From positions 372,001 to 436,000 of the forward strand of contig JAKEKT010000006.1 in assembly GCA_021495925.1 (NCBI GenBank): a stretch of DNA of 64,000 bases. The letters are read 5' to 3'. The position numbers and the translations under genes were made by a program. The notes under the pieces were generated by a model, which saw nothing but the letters and a program-made list of their open reading frames with translations, made no database searches and was not told the origin of the DNA. Of the stretch, positions 31,647 to 43,195 are shown in pieces; positions within the stretch are counted from its first letter, which is position 1; each line of letters opens with the position of its first letter. This stretch comes from Diplodia intermedia (Eukaryota; Ascomycota; Dothideomycetes; Botryosphaeriales; Botryosphaeriaceae).

Positions 31647-33001
31647 GGCGAGACGGCGGGCAGGGATCGGGATGGGCTCTCAGAACTCGGCGCAATGGGG
31701 ATTGAGCGAGTAGCAGACTGGCGGAGGCGCAATTGAGGACAGCTTTATGGTGGAGAGTTGGGGCAAGCGTGGCATCGGCAAGGAGTGGTACGCGCAGCCC
31801 AGGAACGATTCACCGCCCAGGCCGCTCCGCTGGACCCACCAGCCCCTCGACGCCCATGCTGACGCCGCATCGCATCACGGGGCCGTGCCCGTAACCCGTG
31901 CCTGCACCAATGCTCTAAATATGACCTGCACATACGGCGAATGGCGTGTGATCAGCCTCTCTCCGTGGCTGTTTGCTGATACTCCGTCGACGTCAGACGT
32001 CACCAGTCCTAGTAGCTTTACCTCTCGCCTTAGGTAGTATTGTAGGGCGGGTGAAAGTCCGGTTTAGCGGCGCAAGTGCGGGGTCCGTAGCTTCGCTGCC
32101 CTGAACACACAACGCTGTAATGGCAGCGTGGGCGGCACGCGCAACCGGCCCCGGTCACTGTACTTCTCCGCAAAAAGGTACGGGGCGCTGTGCTGGCTCC
32201 GCCAACCTCACAGCGCCGCTACGCAGCCGCAGAAGCTTGACGGCGGCGCGTCTTCGCGATCTGCGACGCGCCCAGCGATCCCTGCGCGTGTCGAGACGCG
32301 TCTTGGCTAGCGTCGGCTCTTGCGCGGATACAGACTGCGTTGCTATCCTACGCACCGCCGTGGCCCTTCGCAACGCTTCTCCCGCTTGATGCCGATGCTG
32401 CTGCGTGATTTGCCCCCAACGTGTTCCTAACTCAAGGGAGAAGTTTGTACTGGGCCAGTGCTGTGACCTCTGCTCTCTCAGAGCTTTTCCTACGTTCGCG
32501 ACCAAGCGCAAGTGCGTCGCAGCGGGAGTGGGCGCGGCTGCGTGCATTGTGTTGTGTCCGTTTTTACGGACTCCCGTCTTGACATCGCCAGCCCCGTCCA
32601 CCCCCAACACAACGCGCTCCTGTCATCACTCCGCGCTACAGACCCTACATTTAAACTCACCTCGCGCTCCTCGACTTTCCTCTCCTCGCTCCACAACCAC
32701 GACTGCACCAACTCCGCTTGGACGCCCGCTAGATCCTCAGTGCCATCGTATCAACCTTGCGGATCTCAGCATTTGCAGCGACCACAACCCGGGCAAAAAA
32801 CCCTCGCCATCAGCGGAAAGGGAGATCTTGTAGTAAGCCACCTCACTTAGACTTACTCACCACAATATCTACACCTTCCCTCGCTCCCATCTTTTTCCTA
32901 AACCTCTACCACCTTTTCACTCGTCCTACTTCTTCTAACTGACCAGCTCAGCCGACGCTCGCCTCAGCGCTTTCCCAGGCCATTGCCTGCCCGTAACCCC
33001 A
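31647..33001. promoter_or_regulatory. Divergent promoter region between GMPPA-like and dynamin-like genes
   Basis: No convincing gene in this 1.36-kb stretch; frames such as 32405-32833 (+) overlap others and have no domain. A possible 5'-UTR intron of the downstream gene runs from a GTAAGC donor at 32833 to an acceptor at 32951, with TCTAACTGAC shortly before it and a long pyrimidine tract. That intron is inferred from signals only. Confidence 0.5.
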
Positions 33002-35719
33002 ATGGTCGGAACACGTTCCACCCGGCAACCTTCAGTCGCGAACTTGGTTCATCTACCATCCAGCGGTCAAAGTGAGAGGGAGCGGGACGAGTCAGTGGTC
33101 GAAACAATGTCCCGTACAGTGAAGATGGAAGCATCCTCACAGTTGCTGTCGCAACCCGACCAGCAAAGCCGCTCCAGTAAGTCTGGCATCCTAATTGATA
33201 GGTATCCCGCTAACAGGCAAAAAGACACCGCCATTCCTGACATTGCTCTTGAAAATCTCGGCCGTGGAGTGAAAGAACTAGTCCAGGCTATCAACAAGAT
33301 CGAGCAGCTGGGCATCACCAAAGTCGCCGGTGACACCCCGAAGATCGTTGTGGTTGGCGATCAGTCAACGGGCAAGAGCTCAGTGATCAACGCCATCTCC
33401 GGAATCCAAGTTCCTCGCAGCAGTGGAACGTGTACCCGCTGCCCAATGCAGATAACTCTCACTGAGAACAAGGGAACGAACGCCCGGTGGCGCTGCGATG
33501 TGTCACTCCGGAGGGAGTTCTATTACGATGCTGGTCGCGCCGCCTACCAGCCTTCGGAAAAGCCGCCCCCATTCTACCCGTGGCAGGAGAACGACCCCCC
33601 GGAGACGATCCATTTCAAGACAGTGTTCAACAAGAAAGAGTTACAACACGTCATATATCAAGCTCAGCTAGCCACACTCAACCCTAGCTCCGACCCTTCG
33701 ACCTTTGTTCCATTGCAACCCTCAACGAGCATTGCTGGCGGCCACTACCAAGTTGAATTCTCACCCAATTTGGTGTGCCTTGAGATTTCCGCCCCCGGAC
33801 TTCCAAACCTGTCATTCTACGATCTGCCTGGCGTGATCTCACAGACGGAGAATGGCGGTGATCTCTCGCTCATCAAGCTCGTCAAGCAATTGGTCAAACG
33901 ATACGTTTCAAAAGAGAACGCACTTGTACTTCTGGCGTGTTCAATGGAAAACGATATACAGAACTCGAGCGCCTCAGGATTACTGCGGAAATACGGAGCC
34001 AACGACAGATGCCTGGGAATTCTCACGAAGCCTGATCGCCTGCCGCGTGGAGACCCGGTCGACCGTTGGGAGGGCATCTTGCAAGGCGAGGCCTTTCAGC
34101 TTGGACACGGATATCACGTGGTCAAAAACCCCTCTCAGGCCGAGCTTGACAGTGGTATAGACCACGCCGGTGCCCGCCAAATGGAAAAGAACTGGTTCCA
34201 GGGAATGAAGCCGTGGGCCGACCGGTTCTTACCGTTCAGCGACCGTTTTGGTACGGAAAAGTTGCAGGACAAGTTGTCCCAAATGCTGGCTATACAAATC
34301 CTCAAGAGCCTCCCCTCAATTCACGAGCGTGTACAGGAGCAGCTTTCCAAGATTGATGCCGAGCTGGCGCATCTCCCAGAGCCGCCGACCACGGATGCGC
34401 TCCGCATCGTGTCCGAGACCATCAACAGCTTCACCGACAAGGTTTCGAAGCAGATGGAAGGGGACTACCCGGACAACCAATTCCGCTTAGTCTGGAAAGC
34501 CCTGCGAAACCAATTTCGCGATAGCATCACGGCACAGAGGCCCACGATGATCGTTAGAACACCAAGTGACATTCGCGATGCAAAGAGAAGGTCGAACTCA
34601 GCCATGCCGCAAGGCCAGAGCCAAGGATCCTCATTCTCGAGGCCCAGGGATGTCATATCAATCGACGACTCCGATAACGAGCGTGCTCCGAGTGCTCAGC
34701 CGACCCCGACGAAGAAAAGGAAAGTCGCCGCGTCGGACAGCACACCCTCGCGTCGCGGACCAATAGGCGACAAGTACACAAAGAGATTCGACCTCGAGTA
34801 CATTCACAAGACACTGAACGACAAGTCTTCCTCAGATATCCCGGGAGAAATTGATCCCAAGGCGTTGAACTTCTTGAGGTTGAAGACCCTGGAAGGCTGG
34901 GAGCATCCTACCAAGGATTTCCTAGACGGTTTGCACACAGCGCTCCGCAGTACGTTCAACCAAGCTCTCGATGATACACTTAGGGCATGGAAGACGACGG
35001 AACTTTCGCGGGAGACAGCGCGGCTTTCGGAATGTTTCCTCGAAGTCGCGTTCAGCGAACAACGCGACCGAGCTGTTCCCCGCGCTCTCAAACTCGAGCG
35101 CTACAAGCCGGTCACGGAAAATGCAGTGGCGCTCGAGTACAACGAAAAGCAGGAACTTGAGGTGTTTCTGAACGCTCGGATCCAAGCACGAACAGGCATC
35201 TATTTTGACGAGCTCGACGCCTCCACCGGCAAGCAAACGCCCAAGACGGAAAGGCAGCGGAAGGCGAATGACCCCCACTTCCGAAATGTGCTTGGTCCTG
35301 ACCCCTTCTCTCGAGAAGTGGAGGCGATGTCCAAAGTTCGCGGCTATTACAATGTCGCGTCCATGCGCTACGTTGACGCCGTCGTGATGGGCTTTCAAGC
35401 TGAGCTGTTCGAAAAGCTCAAGGAGGGCTTGAGAGATGAGCTGATCACCGTCCTTGAGATCTTCGGCGAGAACAATCAGGATACTTGCGCTCGTCTTCTT
35501 GCCGAAGACCCAGCCCGAGAGATGCGCCGACGCGCTCTGAAGGCGGACAAGGAGAAGCTTGTGGCCGCACTCGATTGTTTGCAGGAACTAGACCAGAAGT
35601 ACCGGCAAGGCGTACCGACCTCCGCGTCTTCGTCCAACGGCACTACCGGTTCTGGCTCTGCTGCTCCTTCACGCACTCCTGCCACCGAGATCGACCTCGA
35701 CGAGATGGACGAAGCCTGA
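33002..35719 (+). CDS. Dynamin-superfamily GTPase with NLS-like and SUMO-interaction-like motifs
   Basis: A single exon of 905 residues. The GTPase domain has the P-loop GDQSTGKSS (about 119-127), a switch region with RSSGTCTRCPMQITL, DLPGV for G3 and LTKPDRLP for G4. Downstream come helical middle/stalk sequences and a GED-like C-terminus around residues 770-870 (RYVDAVVMGFQAELFEKL). There is no PH domain and no membrane helix, so it resembles Mx/Vps1-type large GTPases. Between the GTPase part and the stalk end lies a disordered loop, about residues 530-590, with DVISIDDSD (like a SUMO-interaction motif) and PTKKRKV (like a classical nuclear signal). The C-terminus EIDLDEMDEA is also acidic and SIM-like. 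A nuclear role is inference. No orthologue name is offered. Confidence 0.9.
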   Translation: MVGTRSTRQPSVANLVHLPSSGQSERERDESVVETMSRTVKMEASSQLLSQPDQQSRSSKSGILIDRYPANRQKDTAIPDIALENLGRGVKELVQAINKIEQLGITKVAGDTPKIVVVGDQSTGKSSVINAISGIQVPRSSGTCTRCPMQITLTENKGTNARWRCDVSLRREFYYDAGRAAYQPSEKPPPFYPWQENDPPETIHFKTVFNKKELQHVIYQAQLATLNPSSDPSTFVPLQPSTSIAGGHYQVEFSPNLVCLEISAPGLPNLSFYDLPGVISQTENGGDLSLIKLVKQLVKRYVSKENALVLLACSMENDIQNSSASGLLRKYGANDRCLGILTKPDRLPRGDPVDRWEGILQGEAFQLGHGYHVVKNPSQAELDSGIDHAGARQMEKNWFQGMKPWADRFLPFSDRFGTEKLQDKLSQMLAIQILKSLPSIHERVQEQLSKIDAELAHLPEPPTTDALRIVSETINSFTDKVSKQMEGDYPDNQFRLVWKALRNQFRDSITAQRPTMIVRTPSDIRDAKRRSNSAMPQGQSQGSSFSRPRDVISIDDSDNERAPSAQPTPTKKRKVAASDSTPSRRGPIGDKYTKRFDLEYIHKTLNDKSSSDIPGEIDPKALNFLRLKTLEGWEHPTKDFLDGLHTALRSTFNQALDDTLRAWKTTELSRETARLSECFLEVAFSEQRDRAVPRALKLERYKPVTENAVALEYNEKQELEVFLNARIQARTGIYFDELDASTGKQTPKTERQRKANDPHFRNVLGPDPFSREVEAMSKVRGYYNVASMRYVDAVVMGFQAELFEKLKEGLRDELITVLEIFGENNQDTCARLLAEDPAREMRRRALKADKEKLVAALDCLQELDQKYRQGVPTSASSSNGTTGSGSAAPSRTPATEIDLDEMDEA

Positions 35720-37595
35720 AGGGTGATTCAAGGGCAATCACCTCTTCCATTGACAACGGATCCACGTCCAAATAAGAACTAATCCCCGGACGCAAAGCTC
35801 GGTTTCTGCTTGTAATGCGGTTACGATACTCAACCAAACGTCCGATGGTGTTGGGTACCCCATCCTGTTGGCTTCATCGTTATCAATTCAACTTCGAGAG
35901 AGCTGCGCACATCAAATGTTCAGCTGAAGTTTTTTCATGGTCGTAAAGCCTTTCAACGGTACCGAGATGGCCATCCCTTTATTTGCAGCGGGGTGGCACG
36001 GTCATGCTTGATGCGATCAAAATCCTTCATTGCGCTTCAGAGCGCACAAATTTCTGCTTTTAAACTTCTTTTCCCTTTTCCTGGGGTTCAGACTTGGTGT
36101 AAAAAATAAAAATAAAAAGAAATTCTTCAGTCTTCTCAAGATGGGTTCGGCGACGGTAGAACGTTGAAGATCCAGTCCTAACGGTGGAGGAATCGGCAAC
36201 TGAAGAAACAATTCATGATAGAGTATGTAGCAAATGCGAATGACATGAATGATAATCCACTCCCTTGGCGTGAGTCACCATTACGCTCTTACGTGAAAGC
36301 TACATACGAAGCTTGCAGGGATTCTTTCTGCAGTGTCACTTTTGCGGTCCATCCTCCAGCCTGGTTCTTACCAACACTACTATGACTTAGTGAAGGCAGC
36401 CGCATACTTTCGATATCTAGCGAAAATCAGATCCCCTAAGGCTCTGAAAGTCAAATCTTTCGAATCCTGTAGAGGATGGCATTTCCCCGTGCGAAGCGAC
36501 CTGGTTTGGTGGTGATTGAGCTCACAATCAGTTCCCGACACCGTTCTATGAGACTCTACGCCCTTCTTGCATGGGCAGTTGAAGTCCCCTACCTATCGAT
36601 GAAATTGTTATCCAGAATTAGTCGTCAGATGCGACATATATTTATGAGGGAATCTGGGCGTTGATAAGGCCCGCAATGCTAGGGCGTGGCTCCTTTCGTC
36701 CGTTGCAAAGCCGCAACGGAAGGCCGGTCCACGTCAACCAAAAGAACAGGGATAGGGTGGTGAGAGACGCGGAACACACTCGCAGCTCTAAGCAGGATCC
36801 TAGAAGACTCTGATACACGCTGCAGACTGGGACGATCTGCGGTCTTGACGAATGATTGGAAGCCGTAGCTAGACGTCTTGGGGCGACGCTAAGCTCGGCT
36901 GCAGAGACTAGGCCGCAGCCTCAGCTGTCCTTGGGGCCAATGGCTTGGGGAACGGAAAGACTTGAAGATAAAAGAGATCTTTGCACGATTGAGTTAAGGC
37001 GTGCGCGCGGCACAGTCAGGGGCGGGCCGTGGCGGGAAGCAGCCGGTGGCCAACAGGTGGCTCCGACTCGCGGCAGGCGGAGGCAAGGAGGCCGTCGGGG
37101 AAGGCGGGTGGGCGAGTGAGTGGATAGGGGCGTGGGGAGCGGGCGGGCTGCTGACGTGGTCGGCGAGGCTGTCGTGCCTGTACAACAGCATGCCAGGACC
37201 GGCAAAACGTAAACAAGCGCGATTGGCTGGGCGCGGGCGCGCAGCAGCGCTGCATTCGCGCGTCGGATTGGCAGGCGGGCACGGAGGGTGATCATGTTGG
37301 CAGCTTGGGCGCGCTGAGCCGAGCGGAGCCATAGCGGGCAGATCCCTGCGCCAAATGCGAACTGACGCCCCAGCACAGACTTCCTTCAGGAGAGCGCCCC
37401 GAGATAAAATAATGCTCCAGACCACAAGATGCCTTAGCCCGCACCGCACCGCCATGACGGGCCGCTGACCCAGGCACCAGCACCCGCACACCGCACCGCC
37501 GACGAGCCTGCGCAAGCGCCCCGCCCGCGAGCTGAGAGCCCGCCCCAGCCCCGAGCCTGCGACGCCCTCTCCACCCCATCCTTGCTCAAGCACCC
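35720..37595. other. Long intergenic region
   Basis: No supportable gene in 1.9 kb. The part 35800-36660 is AT-richer. The part from about 36850 to the next start is GC-rich and probably promoter and 5' UTR. A TTCGAATCC string near 36460 resembles a tRNA B-box, but no acceptor stem or A-box could be built around it. Confidence 0.5.
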
Positions 37596-39969
37596 ATGGC
37601 CGACGACACCCAGCCTCGCTCGCAGGAGCAGCTGCCGCAGGACCACCAGCCCCCGGGCTCCAAGGGCCCCGCCCCCAAGGACAAGAACTGCCCCTTCTGC
37701 CACCAGCCCTTCACCTCGTCCTCGCTCGGCCGCCATCTCGACCTCTACATCAAGCCGAAGAACCCCAAGGCCCCCGACGGCATCCACAATGTCGACGAGA
37801 TCCGCCGCATGCGCGGCGGCATCACCCGCCGCCAGGCTCGCAATTCGCTGGCGAGAAAGGGGGACTCGAGCGGCGCCTCGACGCCCGTCTCGAACCAGCA
37901 GCAGCCGCCCCCGCCGCAGCCCGCCGCCCCGCAGCAGGTGCCGCCCGTCCAGCAGCACCAGCACCACCAGCAAGCCTCGCAGCAGGGCCAGCCGCAAAAC
38001 CCCTCAGTGAGTGCCGTGTCGGCCGACACTGCTTCTCCGGTGGTCACGCAGAGCCCGACGCTGAACATCAACCCGCCTCCACAAAAGCTGCGCTTCCAGT
38101 TCAACCAACCCTCGTGGACGTCGACCGGTGTCATCAACAACCTGCCCCCGCGTGCGAGCGTGAGCAGCGAGACGGGCAAGGCGACGCGGCATGAATTGCA
38201 CAAGCGGGGGCTGGAGAACCGGCAGATGATATCCGACGAGATTGACCATGGCAGGGCCGCCGAGCTGGCATTGAAAGAGGTTCTGGCCAGCGTAAGAGAT
38301 GCAAGGTGCGTGGCCCACTTTTACCCGATCTGAACTGCCCAATTGGGATGTTTCTGCTTCAATTGCTGACCTCCACTCCAGCGCCCGCTCCGCAGGCGTC
38401 AACCTCTTCGACTTCGATCCGTATACCCTGAGCTTTCCTTCGCTATGTCTCCACATTCTCCCCGCGCCCGCAACCTTGTTTTCGCCCTCGCCCTTCCCGA
38501 ACAGCGAGTCGTGGTCCATAACCCCGCCCGGACAGAAGCAATTCGACGCCCTGAACAAGAATATCCGCGACCGGTTAGTGCAGAGGCAAAGACACTCGCA
38601 GCTTTTTGGCGCCACCAATCCGCTTGTCGGTACACCCTCGGCTAGCGCGGCATCTCCGCTCCCAACTCCACCACTCGGCGGATTTGATCCCGACCCGCAG
38701 CGGTTATTCCAACACCTGCAGGACGCATACAATCACTGGAAAACGTTGTCGGATAAGCAACGGCAGGAGACATGGACGTTGGAGATCTTGCGGAGTTACA
38801 CGCGTGCGGATGAGTCGAGAAGGGAAGCCGAGAACAGCCTGGCCAACGCAAAGAAAGAGATTGAGACGCTGAAAAACAACCGGTGGATAAACATGGGCAT
38901 GGCTTCCTCGACGACGGCGGCAGGTGGAGCACAGAGTCCCAGCACTTCTCTACCCGTGCCGACTGAGATTTTCAAGGAATTGGCTGGGAAGAATGTCCAA
39001 GGGTTGGATCCCCGGACCTGGGATTACGACAAGTTGATGGAGAAGTGGACAAACGTGGTCAAGGAGAACAAGAAGACTATGCTAGGCTTGGCGAACCAGA
39101 GGAGCTTGAGCACGGGCTCTGTCCCGGCGTCGACACCGGTGAGTACCAGCAGCATGAACGCAACGAACGGCAACACTACGCCCATCAGTTGCGGGGGAAG
39201 CATGCTGAGCACGTCGATACACCATGTGGGTATGAACGGGACCAGCGCAGGAGCTATGGGCACACCAACAGCGCTCGTACCTCCCTCCATGGGAACCAAT
39301 GGGTTCTCTGTGTCTCAGAACTCCCGGGACGGAGTCGTGGATTCCGATGCAACGGATGTCATTGATCCAGATGGAGATGAGGACGATGCAGACGCCGATG
39401 CTGACGCGGAGACGGTCATCTCGCCGGAAAACGCTCCGCAGCAACAACAGCAGCCTAGCCTTCAGCAACAACAACAGAGCCATGCCCAGCGTCAACAGCA
39501 ACACGCACATCACCAGCAGCTTTCTCAACACCACCCGCCCCAGCATTCTCAACAGCGCCCACAGCACCCACAGAACCCGTCGCCGCTTCACCAACCTCTT
39601 CCTCCGCAGCAGCTCACCCAACAACAAATGTCGCAGCAGCCGCTCGGAACGCCCTCCCTTCCCGGTCAACCACCGCAGCACCAGCACTCGCAACCACCTA
39701 CTCCGCACAATCAACAACCTCCACCTCAGCACCAGCCTTGGCCAGGTATGGCCGCCCCCACTCATCCTTCTACACATTTCCCTGGATTGCAGGGTATGAC
39801 GGGACTCCCCAGTGGCAAGGGCCCGCGTATCCTGCCAGAGACGACCGGGCCAGTCGTTGGGACTGTAGGGCCTAATGGTGCTCTGATGGAGGGCATTGAG
39901 CTACAAGCACATCCAGGAAACGTTGGTGGACCCGATGCATTCATGACAGGCGCGCCAGGCTGGGGATGA
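37596..39969 (+). CDS. Fungal Cys/His-motif protein with long polyQ region
   Basis: Exons 37596-38305 and 38382-39969 give 765 residues. Residues about 31-80 form the best-looking domain: CPFCHQPFTSSSLGRHLD followed by IHNVDEIRRMRGGITRRQAR, which could bind one metal ion through its Cys and His residues. A second conserved-looking block (about 160-320) contains KLRFQFNQPSWTSTG, ELHKRGLENRQMI and VNLFDFDPYTLSFPSLCLHILP. A helical part with TLEILRSYTRADESRREAE follows. The tail is Gln/Pro/His-rich from 39430 to 39740. No enzyme motif is visible. A nuclear regulator or scaffold is plausible from composition only. The intron has GTGCGT, CTGAC and CCAG signals and restores DASARSAGVNLF. Confidence 0.85.
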
Positions 39970-41462
39970 CTCTATGGCAACACATGATAGGAGAAAGAAT
40001 GAATCGTGGACCAAGAAAACACGATCAGGCACGAAGTCGAAAGTTGACGCTCGGAGACGATATTTTCACTCTTGTTCTACGGCCGATTTGAGGACCTATT
40101 TGGGATGGATTTGGGCGTGCTGAGGAACAGCAAAAGAGTGCGGAAACAGGAGACATCTTATCAGAGTATGCCAACTTAGCCGCTCCCTTCGTTATTGTGC
40201 TGGGAAAGCGGCACGGTTCGATGGATGGTATCCCTCTTAAGGCCGGTCAGCGAATCACCGGAGCAGAGAAGTGTCGCACTTCTTCCGCCTCAGTCTCCAG
40301 TTGTTTGCTTCACGTCACGAAAAAAGTTCTGCTTTGTCGGAATCGGTTCATCTTTTCTCGTTCACGCGCTTTTTTTTAGATGAAACCGGATGTCTGCACA
40401 TCTGTAGGGATGGCGAGTACAAAATGAGGGGAAAAGGTCAGATGGCAGATGAGTCGTCCGGTGAAAGATCAGAAAGCGCAGCTTTCAAAGCTTCCTTTTC
40501 ATTTTTTATTTTCATGTATTATGACCACCACCACCACCACCACCACCCCGTAAAAGACCAAACACCCCCACGACATTTGCTTCGCATTTGTCGAATGTTC
40601 TCCCGAAAACTTTCTCCTCTTGTAACGTTCTTCTTTTTTTTTAACTGTCTATATCACATACCCGGCTGACAGCATTTACTTCGCGGGAGGGAATGAGAGA
40701 AGAGGTAGCCGAGATACTATCTTCTTGTTGATATATGCTATATACCATCGTCTTTTTTCTGCCTCTCTCCTCTCCGGTAGACCTTGGCCCGCTTGATTGC
40801 TGTGTTTGATGTCTGATATGTGCTGTGCCCTTCTTGTGATTTTGTGTTCAGCCAAAGAGATGGTTCGTCTGGCTCTCCTTCAGTTCAATGTCACAGCGGG
40901 TGACAACAGAAATGGGCCCGTCCGCGTCTACCTCACACAGATACTGCATCATATTCATGTAGTTAGTTGAATCCAGTGTCCGGGCCTAATAAATGCGAGT
41001 CTACGATACATGCATATTTGTCCAAAAATGGATTCAGCTACCAATGTAAGAAGAGTATATAAATCGTCTTCGGCGAGTTCAAAGACTGCATAGCTACGAT
41101 TGGCAAAAAAAAAAAAAAACGGCGGAGAAGAAAGAAGAGGGTACGCCTGAAAAAGAGAGCTATTTGCGCGAACGCTCGATCTTCTACACAAACACGCAGA
41201 GTCGAAGAGCTTGTCCCGACGCAAATGTGGAATTGAAAAGGCACCAAATGCGTCCGCCGTTTGGATTCCACTCCGGACGTATTCCCTTAGATACTGACGT
41301 TCATTCTTCTTCCCTACGGATATAAGCACCAACCCTGCTACAGGCAAAAAGCCGCCATTGGAGAAGAACCCCAGTGTATCATTCCACTGTTCGACTTCCC
41401 ATATTGGAACAACGTCCTTCCTCCCTTTCTCTCGTTGCTCACTTTTTTCTTTTCTCTCTTCT
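39970..41462. other. Intergenic between convergent genes
   Basis: A 1.5-kb stretch between the polyQ gene (+) and the amidase gene (-), with many T- and A-runs, an (ACC)8 microsatellite and an A15 run at 41105-41119. The 41 kb minus-strand frames are shadows in 3' flanking DNA. No gene seen. Confidence 0.5.
40524..40547. repeat. (ACC)8 microsatellite
   Basis: Eight uninterrupted ACC units in intergenic DNA. Related ACC/GTG runs occur inside two coding regions of this window (7024-7041 and 44483-44503). Confidence 0.95.
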
Positions 41463-43195
41463 TCAATTCTTGTTCCTGAGCAACCCATCCACCACCTCCG
41501 CAATCTTGAGCATCTTCTCCTCCTCCAGCCTCCTGCCGACGAACTGCAGCGCCACGGGCGCGCCGTCGTAGACGTCCGGATCGTACGAGTCCTGCGTGAC
41601 CTTGTCCAGCTCGCTCCTGGGCTCGAAATCCGCGCCCGCCGGCAGATCGACATCTTTGCTCGCCGCGGTCACGGGCAGGACGACGCTGGTGTAGTCGAGC
41701 AGGTTGACCCACATGCTGTAGCCGTAATACTTGTACAGCTTGGGGCGGGCGGCGGGGAAGGGGGCGACGGGGGCGATGATGGCGTCGATACCCGTAGCGT
41801 TCCAGCCGTCGAGGTACGCCTTCTGCAGGCGGCGCTGGCGCACGTTGTTGGCGGCGATGGCGGAGGCTGTGGCCTCGTCGCCGAGCGGGTCGGGCCAGGG
41901 CATCATCACGTGGTCCGTCTGCGGTTCGCCCGATAGGGCGAAGGCGGCGATGGTGTCGCGCCCGCCGTCATAAGTCCACGTGCGCGCGCAGCAGTCGAGC
42001 AGGTCGGCGTGCGGGGTAGGAGGTGTCCACTCGACGACGGAGTGGCCGGCGGCGCGCAGGGCATCGACAGCGACATCCAGCGCGCGCGCGACGGGTGGCG
42101 TGACGCGCACGACGCCGTCGTCGCGCAGCACGCCGAACGTCAGCTTCGTCTTCGCGCCTTCGGCCTCCTTGGCCGCGCGCCAGGGTAGCTCGTGTACCTT
42201 GGGGTCGGTCAGCCATGGGTGCGTGCTTAGCACGGCGGCCGCCAGCAGGCGCAGCCCGCCGACGCTGCCGGCCAGCGGGCCCACGACGCTGAGCACGCTG
42301 TTCTGGCCGTCCATGCTGGTGGCCATGCCCTCGTATGGCAGCCGGCCCGTCGCGGGGCGCAGCCCGTACAGGCCGTTGAAGGCGGCGGGGATGCGAATCG
42401 AGCCGCCAATGTCGGTGCCGAAGCCGCACGGCGAGCCCTTGAGCGCGATCAGCGCGCCCTCGCCGCCCGAGGAGCCGCCCGCCGACAGCAGCCGGTTCGT
42501 CGGCGAGCGCACGTAGCCGATGATGTTGTTGACCGTCTCGCCGCACATGAGCGTGTGCGGGACGGCCGTCTTGACGTAGATGACGGCGCCGAGCGCGCGC
42601 AGGTGCGTCACCAGCGCGGATTCGGTCGTGACGGGGTAGTTGGGGTGCGGCGAGTGGCCTTCGAAGGTGCCCAGCCAGCCGATGTAGCCCATGCTGGTGT
42701 CGAGGCCGCGGACGTGGAATTGGTCTTTCAGCGAGACGGGCAGCCCGTGGAGCGGCCCCAGGGGCGTTTTGGTCTGCGCGAAGTGCGCGTCCAGCGCCGC
42801 TGCGGCTTCGAGGGCGGCGGGGAAAGCGGTTTCATGGAGGCAATTCGTCTGGATTCCTCGGGTTTGTTAGCTGCTGCGGTAATGGTTGCGCTTGAGAGAC
42901 GGTGCGAGTTGCTTAGACAGACCAGTTGGTGGGCAATTGACGCGCGGTGGATGAAGGCTTTGGTCACTTCAACCGCGCTCCATTCTCCTGCCGTCGTCTT
43001 GGCCACGATGCCGGGAGCGTCCGTCTCCGTGATTTCAATCTCCCGCGGGCTGAGCCATTGGTGCACGAAGGCGCCCGTCACGTCGCGCTGCTGCTCCGGA
43101 GTGGGCGGGTCGGGGATGATGTACTCGTTTGGGATCGAGGCTAGGATCGCCTCGCGCTTCGCCGCCGCGATGTCTTGCCAGTTCTTGGAGCTCAT
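41463..43195 (-). CDS. Amidase-signature enzyme
   Basis: Exons 43195-42923 and 42848-41463 on the minus strand give 552 residues. The catalytic triad is complete: Lys132 in LPVSLKDQF, the cis-Ser in SAGGSSGGEGAL (217/218) and the nucleophile Ser241 in GFGTDIGGSIRIPA. The family hydrolyses amides, from acetamide to fatty-acid amides, and the N-terminal layout resembles fungal acetamidase/FAAH-type members. No membrane anchor or signal peptide is visible, so it is probably cytosolic. The 74-nt intron uses a GTCTGT donor and GCTAAC branch site and rejoins HQL-TNCLHETAF in phase 0. Substrate cannot be deduced. Confidence 0.93.

Noticed and set aside
34705..34725. Viral origin of the KKRKV stretch in the dynamin-like protein
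   Set aside because: A five-residue basic motif is common in cellular nuclear proteins and says nothing about origin.
36400..36480. tRNA-like B-box string (TTCGAATCC) in intergenic DNA
   Set aside because: No A-box at the right distance, no acceptor or anticodon stem could be formed.
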